The notes under the pieces: generated by a model | Told to the model about the DNA's origin: nothing | The model's database searches: none | Seen by the model: the letters and a program-made list of their open reading frames with translations, nothing else | Part shown: positions 35,536 to 46,000 of the stretch, one piece after another | How positions within the stretch are numbered: the stretch's first letter is position 1 | Layout of the letters: each line of letters starts with the position of its first letter | Program-made: the position numbers and the translations under genes | Source: an uncultured Odoribacter sp. | GTDB lineage: Bacteria; Bacteroidota; Bacteroidia; Bacteroidales; Marinifilaceae | NCBI GenBank assembly: GCA_900544025.1 | Contig: UQTM01000004.1 | Span: 24,529 to 88,528, forward strand | Direction: 5' to 3' | DNA: 64,000 nucleotides

Positions 35536-35567
35536 ATTGATATTTTGTTAAAGTTAATATATGTTTG
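35536..35567 (+). promoter_or_regulatory. Promoter of the TPR regulator gene
   Basis: ATTG (35536-35539), a 20-bp spacer and TATGTTTG (35560-35567) give a good -33/-7 pair. A small GCACT/AGTGC hairpin (35567-35581) follows just before the ATG at 35589. Confidence 0.6.
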
Positions 35568-35588
35568 CACTAAATAAGTGCAAGCATC

Positions 35589-37244
35589 ATGTATAAATTC
35601 TTATTATTGATTTTTAATTTATTTCTATTTATATCCTGCCAAACTACCCGGAATGACTATGCCTCTCAGCTTCTTGAATTAGACGAAGCCATGGAACGAC
35701 AACCCGAATATGTCCTGGACAGCCTGGACAAAATAAATGTGGCCCATTTGCAAAAAGCAGAAAAAGCCTACTACTTTTTACTTCATGCCGCAGCAAACGA
35801 TAAAAACCTGACCTATACCTCCCAGGATTCGACATTGCTATTCTCCAAAAAATATTACGAAAGTGCTTTAGACCGTTACAATTTAGCACGTACCCTATAC
35901 TATTTGTCCAAACTTTCCCAACGCCAAAATAAAAAAGAGGTCGCCTACGATTTACTGAAACAGGCCGAACTCAATTTGAAAAAAGACGACCAGCCTTCCC
36001 CGCATCTGGAGGGGTTGATATATTATCAATTAGCACGTTTACAAAACAACCAAAGTAACTTGCCGGAAGCCGAGCATTATTTAGAAAAAGCATTGCAAAA
36101 TTTTTTAATAGTCCGGGACACGATATCGGCCGTACACGCTTTAAAATTACTAAGCCAAATCACCACGAACAAAAAAGAATACTCAAAAGCCAGGGAATAT
36201 CTGAATCAGGGGCTGGAACTATTAAACGATGTAGAGGAAACGGATAACCTAAAAGTAAATGAAGTAAAAACGGGAATACTGAATTCCTTGAGCATTCTAT
36301 ACAGAAACATTTCGGATATCCCTAACGCCTTGGAGTATGCAAGAAAATGCCTAACGATATCCTCGCAAAGCGATCAAGGGATTCTTTCTTCCTATTATCA
36401 CAGTATGGTATCGGCTTTCCTGAAACAAAACCAATTAGACAGCGCAAAACACTACTGTTTTTTAATGGTAGAGGCTGCACAGAACGGAAACAAGATCATC
36501 AACACCATAAACGGTTATAAACTACTTGCTCAAATCGCACAAAGAGAAGGCAACTACCAGGAAGCATGTTCTTACTGGAACCAATTCAATATTTATAAAG
36601 ACAGCCTGAATGAAAATACAAACAAAAGCCTCACCATTGAATTGGATAAAAAATACAATCTCGCCGAAAAAGAGAAGCAGCTATTAAAGTCAGAAAACGC
36701 AAAACTCCGTTCCTATGTCTTCATTTCATTGATCATCATTTTTCTCCTGTTGATCTCGATCCCGTTATATCACCGTCATCGCAAGTTAAAAACAGATTAC
36801 AAACAATTGTCGGAAACCGTTAAACATACGGAATGGGGCTTTTCGGTAACTAAGGAGTTAATTGCAACGAACAACCTTGTTTACGATGAACTCGAACGCA
36901 TATTGAACCGTTACCGGGTTGAAAACGTTAATTCAGAGATATACAACCGTTTCCAGGATGCTTTTATCCGGCAAAAATCAAATTATTCCAGCCGCCTGAT
37001 CTCGATTTTAACCGACTTCGACCAAGCTTTTATCAAAAAATTTCAAAAGCTTTTTCCACAATTCAGTTCTGACGACACGCTCATGGCCGCCATGATCCGG
37101 CATCATTGGAAAGTAACCGATATTGCCGCCGTATTCCACGTTTCATCGGAGGCGATTCGAAAGAGGAAATCAAGGCTTGCCAAGAAAATATCCACCAAAC
37201 TCAAAAACAAGATCGATTTGGACGAATATTTAAATAAAATATAA
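35589..37244 (+). CDS. Lipoprotein-type TPR protein with transmembrane helix and DNA-binding tail
   Basis: This 551-residue protein begins with a lipoprotein signal (LFLFISC, lipidated C17 predicted). Residues about 30-345 are tetratricopeptide-like helical repeats, for example LPEAEHYLEKALQNFL and NALEYARKCLTISS. A coiled stretch leads to one membrane helix near 375-393. The cytosolic tail ends in a helix-turn-helix (VTDIAAVFHVSSEAIRKRKSRL, about 505-526). The arrangement implies a periplasmic TPR sensor joined directly to a cytosolic DNA-binding domain. Related TPR/TM/HTH proteins are common in Bacteroidota next to DUF3244 genes, as here. Target genes and ligand are unknown. Confidence 0.85.
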   Translation: MYKFLLLIFNLFLFISCQTTRNDYASQLLELDEAMERQPEYVLDSLDKINVAHLQKAEKAYYFLLHAAANDKNLTYTSQDSTLLFSKKYYESALDRYNLARTLYYLSKLSQRQNKKEVAYDLLKQAELNLKKDDQPSPHLEGLIYYQLARLQNNQSNLPEAEHYLEKALQNFLIVRDTISAVHALKLLSQITTNKKEYSKAREYLNQGLELLNDVEETDNLKVNEVKTGILNSLSILYRNISDIPNALEYARKCLTISSQSDQGILSSYYHSMVSAFLKQNQLDSAKHYCFLMVEAAQNGNKIINTINGYKLLAQIAQREGNYQEACSYWNQFNIYKDSLNENTNKSLTIELDKKYNLAEKEKQLLKSENAKLRSYVFISLIIIFLLLISIPLYHRHRKLKTDYKQLSETVKHTEWGFSVTKELIATNNLVYDELERILNRYRVENVNSEIYNRFQDAFIRQKSNYSSRLISILTDFDQAFIKKFQKLFPQFSSDDTLMAAMIRHHWKVTDIAAVFHVSSEAIRKRKSRLAKKISTKLKNKIDLDEYLNKI

Positions 37245-37405
37245 AGGAACGTTTCATTTTTCACGTAAAAATGAATCCATTTTTAGAAAAAACAAAAAAA
37301 ATAAAAATATGTCCCCTGAAACAACATCATATAAACAATTAATTTTCAATAAACTAATATCAACAATAATAATAATTTGTCCACGTCATTGTCCGGCCAT
37401 TTTAT

Positions 37406-37437
37406 TTTGAAATAGCACATCGGACGCTTTAAATTTG
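37406..37437 (+). promoter_or_regulatory. Promoter of the DUF3244-like gene
   Basis: TTTG (37406-37409), a 20-bp spacer and TAAATTTG (37430-37437) match the -33/-7 consensus perfectly. The ATG is 26 bp downstream. Confidence 0.75.
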
Positions 37438-37463
37438 TTACAAATCACCTAAAACATAAAACC

Positions 37464-37853
37464 ATGATGAAAATTAAATTAATGATCTTGATGTTGGGTC
37501 TATTCTTTGCTGCACCTGTTATGACATACGCACAATACACAGATGAAGATTTAGAATACCAAGGTGGAAATTCAGACGATGAAGAATTCGGCCCTGTATC
37601 TTTAGATCCGGAAGTGGTCAGCGGATCGATTTCCTATGCTGAAGGAAAAATCACTAATACATTCTTATGCAATCTGGGGACTGTAAATGTATGGATCGTA
37701 GATGAAAAGGGGTTACTGTATATCAGTGAAGAAATAAACACGACAGAACAAGCTGTGCAAGAAATCGACATAAAAGAACTCCCGGCACAAAAATATAAGA
37801 TCGTTTGTTTTACGCCCGAAGGGAAATATTACGCCACATTTGAAATTAAATAA
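37464..37853 (+). CDS. Small secreted DUF3244-like protein
   Basis: This 129-residue protein has a signal peptide (MKIKLMILMLGLFFAAPVMTYAQ). An acidic linker rich in Asp and Glu follows, then a beta-rich domain of about 80 residues. Its NLGTVNVWIVDEKGLLYIS and AQKYKIVCFTPEGKYYATFEIK strands match the Ig-like DUF3244 fold. A very strong promoter of its own suggests high expression. It lies 219 bp downstream of the TPR regulator and may be its target or ligand. Function unknown. Confidence 0.8.
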   Translation: MMKIKLMILMLGLFFAAPVMTYAQYTDEDLEYQGGNSDDEEFGPVSLDPEVVSGSISYAEGKITNTFLCNLGTVNVWIVDEKGLLYISEEINTTEQAVQEIDIKELPAQKYKIVCFTPEGKYYATFEIK

Positions 37854-37872
37854 TTATTTCTATTAAGATTTT

Positions 37873-38066
37873 GGTCGAGAGACCCATGCGTGGAAGAATC
37901 CACATCACTAAACTAAATTGAAACGAGTCGGTATGACACTCCCAAGTCACATGCCGACAATTAAAAAAGCGATTTTTCGCTTTCTGTAGAGGGGAACTAT
38001 TGATTTTCACGATAGAATTCTCACCAAGCTTTTTTCTAAGAAACAATATTTTCCTCTACAGTTTTT
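37873..38066 (+). ncRNA. Multi-hairpin element, possible structured RNA or long 3' UTR
   Basis: Five consecutive inverted repeats occur on the plus strand. The first is GGTC-GAGA-GACC (37873-37884), a GNRA-type tetraloop. The second is GTGGA-AGAA-TCCAC (37890-37903). The third is GTCGG...CCGAC with a longer bulged stem (37927-37958). The fourth is AAAGCGA-TTTT-TCGCTTT (37966-37983). The fifth is CTGTAGAGG...CCTCTACAG (37984-38061), which extends imperfectly inward, encloses about 60 nt and is followed by T5. No known RNA family is recognised and no separate promoter is clear, so it may be the 3' UTR of the DUF3244-like gene. Confidence 0.4.
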
Positions 38067-38208
38067 ATTTTTATTCTTCCTTTCTTTCCTTTTCATACAC
38101 AGGTAAAATCTTACCGGATAAAACTTTTCTCCTTTCAACACATTACCTCCTATCAAGGATTAATTGATTTTTTAAAAGAAAAAAAGAAATAAGACGGTAA
38201 AACAATTT

Positions 38209-38216
38209 TAACTTTG
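38209..38216 (+). promoter_or_regulatory. -7 box of the tricorn-like gene
   Basis: TAACTTTG matches the TAnnTTTG consensus exactly and lies 33 bp before the ATG. The expected -33 position is A-rich and does not match. Confidence 0.4.
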
Positions 38217-38248
38217 TGTCAATTGTAAAAATCATAACCGCATAGAAT

Positions 38249-41200
38249 ATGAAACATTTTCTTTTTCTTCTATTTCTTCTCCCGCTAACATTCTCGTTAC
38301 GGGCCACGGAAACGCGCCTTTTGCGTTTTCCCCATATAAACGGGGATCAGGTCGTATTTTCTTATGCAGGTGATCTGTATTCGGTTCAAACAAACGGCGG
38401 TACAGCACGCAAGCTCACCTCGCACATAGGCTACGAGATGTTTCCCCGTATCTCTCCGGACGGAAAATACATTGCTTTCACCGGGCAATACGACGGGAAT
38501 ACGGAAATCTTCGTCATCCCTTCGACAGGAGGAGAACCCAAACGCCTCACTTTTTCAGCCACATTGAACCGGGACGATCTCGGCGACCGGATGGGGCCGA
38601 ACAACATCGTCATAGGCTGGACCCCCGATAGCAAAAATATTCTGTATAGAACCCGACAATATACCTTTAACGATTTCACCGGACAACTTATGACGGTTCC
38701 GGTAGAAGGGGGAGAATCCCACGAAATACCGTTAAAAAACGGAGGTTTCGCCTCTTACTCCCCGGACGGGAAAAAGTTGGCCTATAATTATATCTTTCGT
38801 GAATTCCGTACCTGGAAAAGATATCAGGGCGGTATGGCAGACGACATCCGTATCTTTGATTTCGATACGAAAAAATCAGAGAAAATCACGGATAATACCC
38901 GGCAGGATGTATTTCCCATGTGGGCACCCGATGGAAATGAAATTTATTTTATCTCCGACCGCGACAATGTCATGAATTTGTATGTTTACACTGTAAATAC
39001 AAAAGAAACGAAACAACTCACCCACTACAAAGATTACGATATAAAATTTCCGGCAATGGGCGGAGATCAGATCGTATATGAATACGGAGGCTACATTTAC
39101 CGCTTCGATACCAAAACCAAGCAGGCTTCCAAAATAGAAATCGATATTGAAAACGATCAAAATTGGGCACGCCCGGAATGGAAAGATGTAAGCAGGCAAA
39201 TCAGCAGCATCGATATATCACCGAACGGCGAACGCGTCCTGGTTACAGCGAGAGGGGACGTATTCTCACTGCCGGCAAAAAACGGAATCACTTATAACTT
39301 AACCAATTCTTCGGATGCCAACGACAAACTCGGACAATGGTCGCCGGACGGCAAACAAATCGCCTATATTTCCGATAAAAACGGAGAATTCAACCTTTGG
39401 TTACGGGATGTCGCTACCGGAGAAGAGAAAATGCTGACGAAAGACCTGAAAACTTATATTTTCGATTTTACGTGGTCGCCGGACAGTAAAAAGATCCTAT
39501 GGAGCGAAAAACGCAATACCCTAAATCTGACCGATGTAGAAAACGGGAACACCGAAGTGATTGCAAGTTCCGGAGTAGGTCCGATCAATTCTTTCAACTG
39601 GTCGCAGGATAGCCGTTACATTACCTATGTACAACCCGAAAAAGGGATGAACAACATTATCGTCTATGACCTGAATAAAAAACAGAAACACCAGATCACC
39701 GACGGCTGGTTCGATTCCAGTTCTCCTAATTTCAGCAAAGACGGGAAATATCTGGTATTCGTATCGGCACGTACATTCAACCCCACTTACAGCAGAACAG
39801 AATGGAACCACGCATACAATAACATGCAAAAAGTGTACGTGTTGCCTTTAGCGAAAGACGCTGCCGTCCCATTTGCCCCTGAAAACGACAATCTGAAAAT
39901 TGCCGCCTCACCTAAAAAAGAAGAAACTAAGGAAAAAAAGAAAGGGAAAGAACCCCAGGAGGCTAATACGATCGAATATAATTTCGACAATACCAATAAC
40001 CGGATCATAGAATTGCCCATCCCTGCTTCCAGCTACTATAACACGAATATGATCGGCAACAATGTATATTACAACCGGGGCGGGCAAACTTACCTGTATG
40101 ATCTGAAAAAGAAAAAGGAGACCGGATTGGGAAGCCGCATCAGTTTCGGCCCTCAATATAAAAAAGCCTTAGCCTGGTCGGGAAATAATTTCCAGGTGAT
40201 CGATATTCCGACATCGCCGGTGAATATCTCCGAACCGATTTCCACATCGGGATTGAAGAAATCAGTAAATTACCGCCAGGAATGGATGCAGATTTACAAC
40301 GAAAGCTGGCGGCAAATGCGCGATTTCTTCTATGCTAAGAATATGCACGGAGTGAATTGGGATACGGTCTATGAAAAATATAAAGTATTGATCCCCTATG
40401 TGAATCACCGGACAGACCTCACATACATCATCGGGGAAATGATCGGCGAATTGAATGTAGGGCATGCCTACTCCGCCAATGGCGAACATCCCGTTCCGCC
40501 CCGGATCAAAATGGGCTTATTGGGGGCACGTTTTGAGAAAGACGGCTCAGGCTATTTCAAAGTGAAAAAAATCATCGAAGGAGCGAACTGGAACAACGCC
40601 ACCCGCTCTCCGCTCACCATGCCGGGCGTAGAAGTGAAAGAAGGCGATTACATTCTTGCAATCAACGGAAAATCTTTAAAAGAAACGGATAATCTTTTCA
40701 CGGAGCTAATCGATATGGCGGGAAAAACCGTTGAACTGGAAGTAAACAGCAAGCCGGACACCAAAGGCTCGCGTAAAGTGCTGGTAACTCCTTTGGCCGA
40801 CGAATCCCAGCTATATTATTACAACTGGGTGCAGAATAACATCCGTAAAGTCAGCGAAGCCACAAACGGCGAAGTAGGCTATATACACATCCCGGATATG
40901 GGAGTGGACGGACTGAATGAGTTCGTAAAACACTACTATCCCCAGTTAAACAAAAAAGCGCTGATTATCGACGACCGCGGCAACGGCGGAGGAAATGTTT
41001 CTCCCATGATTACCGAACGGCTGATGCGTACCCCGACTTTCTACACCATGCACACCAACCAAAAAAAAGGCTCTGTAAGCCCCGTAGGAACATTTATCGG
41101 ACCTAAAGTATTACTGGTCAATGAATATTCTGCTTCGGACGGAGATTTGTTCCCCTACCGGTTTAAACACAACAATCTGGGCACGATCATCGGACGGCGC

Positions 41201-41473
41201 ACCTGGGGAGGAGTGGTCGGTTACAGCGGAATGATCCCTGTCGTGGATGGAGGTTCTATCGTCACTCCTTCTTATGCTCCTTATGCAGCAGACGGCAGCA
41301 AGTTCATTATCGAAGGGCACGGAGTCGATCCCAATATCGATATCGAAAACGATCCCTATAAAGATTATATGGGCGAAGACGAACAATTAAATAAAGCGAT
41401 AGAAGTAATCCTTGAAAAATTGAAAACAGAGGGTAAAACAGTTCCGGCAATACCGGCATTCCCCGTAAAATAA
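38249..41473 (+). CDS. Secreted tricorn-like S41 protease
   Basis: This 1074-residue protein has a signal peptide (MKHFLFLLFLLPLTFSLRA). An N-terminal beta-propeller of WD40/TolB-like repeats with SPDGK motifs covers about 25-330, and a second propeller covers about 330-670. A PDZ domain lies at about 765-860 and a C-terminal S41/tricorn protease core follows. Candidate catalytic residues are H739 (NVGHAYSANG) and S963 followed by Asp (NEYSASDGD), as in archaeal tricorn protease. It probably degrades peptides in the periplasm or at the surface. It is a single-gene unit ended by a strong two-way terminator. Confidence 0.92.
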   Translation: MKHFLFLLFLLPLTFSLRATETRLLRFPHINGDQVVFSYAGDLYSVQTNGGTARKLTSHIGYEMFPRISPDGKYIAFTGQYDGNTEIFVIPSTGGEPKRLTFSATLNRDDLGDRMGPNNIVIGWTPDSKNILYRTRQYTFNDFTGQLMTVPVEGGESHEIPLKNGGFASYSPDGKKLAYNYIFREFRTWKRYQGGMADDIRIFDFDTKKSEKITDNTRQDVFPMWAPDGNEIYFISDRDNVMNLYVYTVNTKETKQLTHYKDYDIKFPAMGGDQIVYEYGGYIYRFDTKTKQASKIEIDIENDQNWARPEWKDVSRQISSIDISPNGERVLVTARGDVFSLPAKNGITYNLTNSSDANDKLGQWSPDGKQIAYISDKNGEFNLWLRDVATGEEKMLTKDLKTYIFDFTWSPDSKKILWSEKRNTLNLTDVENGNTEVIASSGVGPINSFNWSQDSRYITYVQPEKGMNNIIVYDLNKKQKHQITDGWFDSSSPNFSKDGKYLVFVSARTFNPTYSRTEWNHAYNNMQKVYVLPLAKDAAVPFAPENDNLKIAASPKKEETKEKKKGKEPQEANTIEYNFDNTNNRIIELPIPASSYYNTNMIGNNVYYNRGGQTYLYDLKKKKETGLGSRISFGPQYKKALAWSGNNFQVIDIPTSPVNISEPISTSGLKKSVNYRQEWMQIYNESWRQMRDFFYAKNMHGVNWDTVYEKYKVLIPYVNHRTDLTYIIGEMIGELNVGHAYSANGEHPVPPRIKMGLLGARFEKDGSGYFKVKKIIEGANWNNATRSPLTMPGVEVKEGDYILAINGKSLKETDNLFTELIDMAGKTVELEVNSKPDTKGSRKVLVTPLADESQLYYYNWVQNNIRKVSEATNGEVGYIHIPDMGVDGLNEFVKHYYPQLNKKALIIDDRGNGGGNVSPMITERLMRTPTFYTMHTNQKKGSVSPVGTFIGPKVLLVNEYSASDGDLFPYRFKHNNLGTIIGRRTWGGVVGYSGMIPVVDGGSIVTPSYAPYAADGSKFIIEGHGVDPNIDIENDPYKDYMGEDEQLNKAIEVILEKLKTEGKTVPAIPAFPVK

Positions 41474-41490
41474 TCCCTCCATTATATCGA

Positions 41491-41531
41491 TAATCTCCGG
41501 ACAAAAAGCAATCCTTTTTGTCCGGAGATTA
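41491..41531. terminator. Bidirectional terminator
   Basis: A perfect 18-bp stem (41491-41508 with 41514-41531, core CTCCGGACAAAAAG) with a 5-base loop lies between the convergent tricorn-like and TolC-like genes. It has A-rich and T-rich flanks that suit both directions. Confidence 0.8.
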
Positions 41532-41555
41532 TTATTTATTCCCGCTCGAGAAGAA

Positions 41556-42971
41556 TTATTCTTCCACCAATTTCCCGATTGCTTTCAGGTATTGCGATTC
41601 ACTCAAATGCAACATGGCTTTGGCATCGATCCACTGACTCCAGGTTTCCTGCCATTGTGCCTGTGCTTCTAAAAGGTTTGTGAGGCTTTCCAACCCCACC
41701 CGATACTGGTCGTCACTGATCTTTAAATTTTCACGGGCTTGATCTAAAGCATTTTTGGCCATAGCGACCCGGGTTTGAGCATCCTGAATATTAAAACGGG
41801 AAGAAGTGATCTCCAACTGCATTTTATTGGATAGGTTTTCTAAATTCAAACGGCTGATTTCTTCATCCATACGTGCAGAGCGGACTTTATTCCGGGCTTC
41901 TCCCCAATGGAATACCGGAATCTTTACGGCTGCCATTGCCATAAAAGTAGCATCGGCGGCATCTTCTCCGTTCAGTTTTATCCCACCGCCATATCCGTAA
42001 CCTGCCGTCACTCCGATCTGGGGCAAAAAATCGGAACGCACTAAAGCAATCTGACGTTCTCTCAAATCGACTTCATTTTCCAATATATGGTAATCGGGAC
42101 GTTGCGCGACATTACTATCCAACGCCCAAACCTCCGGGGAAATCGTTTCTGAAAGGGTATCCTGCAAACGAATATCCGACATCAAATTCAATCCGATCAG
42201 GCGGCACAGATTCATACTCGCCAGCACAGTCCCGTTTTGAGCTTTTTGCACCATCAATTCAGCCTCATTGTAACGGACAACGGCTTTCAATACATCGTTG
42301 TTCATGGCCATCCCCACGGATTGAGCATCACGGACATTTTTTACCAATTCTTTCACCACTTCACGGTATTTCTCAGCAGCTTGCAATTGCTCTTTTACCC
42401 GAAGTAATTGCCAATAAGCCTCATCCGTCTGCACAACGATCTCCGAACGGTTTAAACGGACATTTTCCCCGGCAATAGTTTCTCCCACTTTTGCCATCTG
42501 ATGGGCAGCCCTGATCTTTCCTCCCAAATAAACGGGTTGTTCCAACTGCACTCCGGCAGAGTACACTCCCCGTAAATTCAATGAAAGGCGGATATCGGGC
42601 AGAAAAGCGTACTCGTTAAACACCGGATTCCCATCGGCACCGATCACCGGATGCTGCGTTGCCGGATCGATCATTACATTGGGTTCCAATTGCCCGTTTG
42701 CGCCGGGTTTATATGTCGGTAAATAACCGCCTTTTATTTTATAATCATATTTCTTCTGATTATAAAGTCCAAATCCCACTACCGACAGTTTAGGCAAAAA
42801 ATCGGCCCGGAACGATCTGGTTTCAAAAACTGCTTTTTCCTGCTGTCTTCCGGCAATGGCAACCTCTTTGCTATTTTGTAAGGCCATACTCCGGCATTGC
42901 TGTAAATCCAGATCGACCTGTGCACAGAGACTACCCGGCAAAACCAGCAACAGAAATAAAAATATTCTCAT
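41556..42971 (-). CDS. TolC-like outer membrane factor of the RND pump
   Basis: This 471-residue outer membrane efflux protein has a signal peptide (MRIFLFLLLVLPGSLCAQ). It has the long TolC-family helices in two repeats, for example LQQCRSMALQNSKEVAIA and ENLKISDDQYRVGLESLTNLLEAQ. It is the last gene of the HlyD-RND-TolC operon, 53 bp after the RND gene. Its periplasmic loop carries an insertion of about 50 residues near positions 70-120 with KGGYLPTYKPGANGQ. A similar region is seen in the other TolC homologue at 52107-53540. Confidence 0.92.
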   Translation of the reverse strand: MRIFLFLLLVLPGSLCAQVDLDLQQCRSMALQNSKEVAIAGRQQEKAVFETRSFRADFLPKLSVVGFGLYNQKKYDYKIKGGYLPTYKPGANGQLEPNVMIDPATQHPVIGADGNPVFNEYAFLPDIRLSLNLRGVYSAGVQLEQPVYLGGKIRAAHQMAKVGETIAGENVRLNRSEIVVQTDEAYWQLLRVKEQLQAAEKYREVVKELVKNVRDAQSVGMAMNNDVLKAVVRYNEAELMVQKAQNGTVLASMNLCRLIGLNLMSDIRLQDTLSETISPEVWALDSNVAQRPDYHILENEVDLRERQIALVRSDFLPQIGVTAGYGYGGGIKLNGEDAADATFMAMAAVKIPVFHWGEARNKVRSARMDEEISRLNLENLSNKMQLEITSSRFNIQDAQTRVAMAKNALDQARENLKISDDQYRVGLESLTNLLEAQAQWQETWSQWIDAKAMLHLSESQYLKAIGKLVEE

Positions 42972-43024
42972 AATCCTGTTATTTTAAACTCGTAAGAGCA
43001 ATTCGTTATTTCAATTTATATCTA

Positions 43025-46000
43025 TCAACTCCAATTTATTTTGATCCCTCTTTTTTTGTCTCTTTCCGGATGTCGGATTCGGAAAAACAAGGAATAAAGC
43101 ACGGGGAGAATAACCAAAGTGATAATAGTTCCAATGAACAACCCTCCCATAATGGTAACCGCCAAAGCACCGAACATATCATCGTTTACCAATGGAATCA
43201 TACCTAAAATAGTGGTCATCGCCGCCAGGAATACCGGACGTAAACGGGAAGTAGAAGCATCGAGCAAAGCAAGAAAAGGGTCTTTCCCGGAGCGGATCTG
43301 GCTATCCACCTCATCCACCAGCACTACCCCGTTTTTAATCATCATCCCCACCAATCCCAAAGCACCGACGATAGCCACAAACCCAAATTCCTTACCGGCA
43401 AGCAACATACCGGCAACGACACCCGTTATCGCCAACGGCAAGCACAATAAGATCATCAACGGTTTGCGGAAATCACGGAACAAGGCAATCAGTATCGCCA
43501 GGATCAACACAATGGCTATCGGCACATTTTTAAACAAATAATATTGTGATTGGGTACTGGCAAGATATTCTCCCTGCCAGGCCGTTGTATAGCCCGGAGG
43601 AAGCTGAATAGAATCGATTTTAGGCAACAGGCTATTGCGCACGGCAGCCGCCGTAAATCCGGGAGCATTGTTACATTGTGCAGCAATAGAACGCTGCCCG
43701 TTATAACGTCTTACCACCGGAACTTCCCAACCGACCTCAACACCGCTACTCGCCTGATTCAAAGGCGTAGAGCCCACCAGCCTTTTCAGGATGTCGGCTT
43801 CGGAAACCATCCCGGTCATCAATTCCTGCAATGTATTCAAACTCAACCCGGCGGTAGAAGGCAGCATACTCCACACAGGTACATTATTGATTTGTTCGGG
43901 ACGTTCTCCCCGGTCGTTTACACTCTTCAAATAAATGGGAAGATCGTGCTCTCCTTCATAATACGATCCGATAGGCAAACCGTCGGTAGCAGCCAATACG
44001 GCCAGCCCGACATCCTCCCGTGACAGATTTGCATCCCGGGCAATCTGCTGCTTATAGCGTACGTCTAACGCCGGAGTTTCAGCCCCCCAGTTATTCGTAA
44101 CCAGAATAGCCGTGGAATCCGCCCGCATAATATCCTCGACCTGTGCGCACAAATCCTTCAATACGGCAGGATCGGGCCCGGAAATCATAAATTGTACCGG
44201 GAAATCCATATACATCAAATTGTATTGCTTCATCCGTACATACGCTTGCGGATAATGGGACGACAAATAAGCCTGTAATTGCTGCAAGCTATCCTTTAAA
44301 GTTTCAGGCGAAGTAAAATCGACGATCAACTCCCCATAACTCAATGAAGGCTCGGCAACGGTACGCACTAAATTGTAACGCGAAGGCGTACCTCCCAAAC
44401 TGGTCGTCACCGCCGTAATTTCCGGCCGGCTCATTAAATATTTTTCAATAGAAGCCAAATCTTTTTTTACAGCCTCCGGATTAGTTCCATAAGGCATCTT
44501 ATATTCGATATACAACTGATTATAACTTAAATCCGGGAAAAAGCCCTGCTTAATAAAACGGTATCCCCAAACGCTGACAACCAGCATGATTATAGTTGCA
44601 ATCAACAGTCCCCAACGATAAAATACGGCAAACTTCAGCACACGCTGGAATCCCCGATAAATCGGGCCGTCAAACGGGTTGGTATCTGCAGGTGCTCCGG
44701 CTTGCTGTGGTTTCTGTTTAAAAGCCCGGTCTGCCTGTATCGGCACATAAGCTAAAGCCAATATCCAGCTCAACCACAAAGAAACGGCAAGCACGATAAA
44801 CAAGTCGCGAACATATTCTCCCGTCGTATCGGGCGACATAAAAATGGGTAAGAAAGTCAGGATTCCGATCGTCGTCGCCCCCAGCAAAGCCCAAGCCGTC
44901 TTTTTGGTAATGTTAATCAAAGCGGCGGGCTTAGGGATACCCCGCTTCAAATCGACCATAATCCCGTCTGTGATAACAATGGCATTATCCACCAGCATAC
45001 CCATCGCTACAATGAAAGAAGCCAGGGAAACCCGTTGCAAGGTGCCGTTCATCATGTGAAGAATCACGAACGATCCCAACACCACAACCACCAAACCGAT
45101 ACCGATGATATAGCCGCTGCGGAATCCCATCGCCAGCATAACGACAATAATCACGATCGCCACGGATTCGATCAGGTTCACCATAAACACATTGATCGCA
45201 CTTTTTACCCGGGCGGGCTGAAAAAATACTTTTTGAAAATCGATTCCGGCAGGAATAATCGACTCTTTCAATTCGGCCAGTTTATCATCGATCTTTTTAC
45301 CGAGCTGGATAATATTCCCGCCTTTCTGCATCGCAATGGAAATAGCGATCGCCGGCAAAGTGTCGTAAACCAACCCTTCCCGCTGAGGATCTACATAACC
45401 TTTGGAAACCTGTGCCACATCGCCCAGGCGGATATTATCGTTTTCATGGCCTTTAATCAATAGGTTTTTAATATCGTCGATCCCGCTAAAAGCACCATCG
45501 ACACCGACTCTGACCCTTTTCTCCCCGCTATTGTAATAACCGGAATAAACCGTAGCATTCTGTCCTCTTAAAGTCAGAATAATCTCGGCAGGGTGTACAC
45601 CCAAATTCGCCATTTTACTTTCCTGAATCTCGATATCGATACAAGATTGCCTTTCGCCATAAATATCCACGCTGCTCACTCCGTCGATATCGAGCACCGT
45701 CCGCCGTACCAATTCGGCATAATCCATCATTTTCTGATAGCCGAATCCGTCGGAAGTCATGGCATAAAACATACCGTACACATCCCCGAAATCATCGAGC
45801 ACCATAGAGGGCTGAGCCCCTGCGGGCAGCTGCGATTGCACATTAGCCACCTTCCGGCGAAGAATATCCCAATTTTGCTGCAACTCATTCAAGGGAACAG
45901 TGCTCCCGATTTCCACCAATATTTCCGACACATCGTCCATAGAACGCGACTCGATATGATCAAGGTCTCCCATGGTCCGGATCGATTTTTCCAGCACATC

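Larger units (their letters stand above)
37854..38248. other. Intergenic region with serial hairpins before the tricorn-like gene
   Basis: This gap of 395 bp has no convincing protein gene. Its first half is a run of RNA hairpins (37873-38066). Its second half is AT-rich and ends in a -7 box for the tricorn-like gene. Confidence 0.6.

Noticed and set aside
45035..45463. Long open frame on the plus strand inside the RND gene
   Set aside because: It is rich in His and Gln in a pattern typical of antisense reading of a membrane protein gene, and the RND frame is unbroken.
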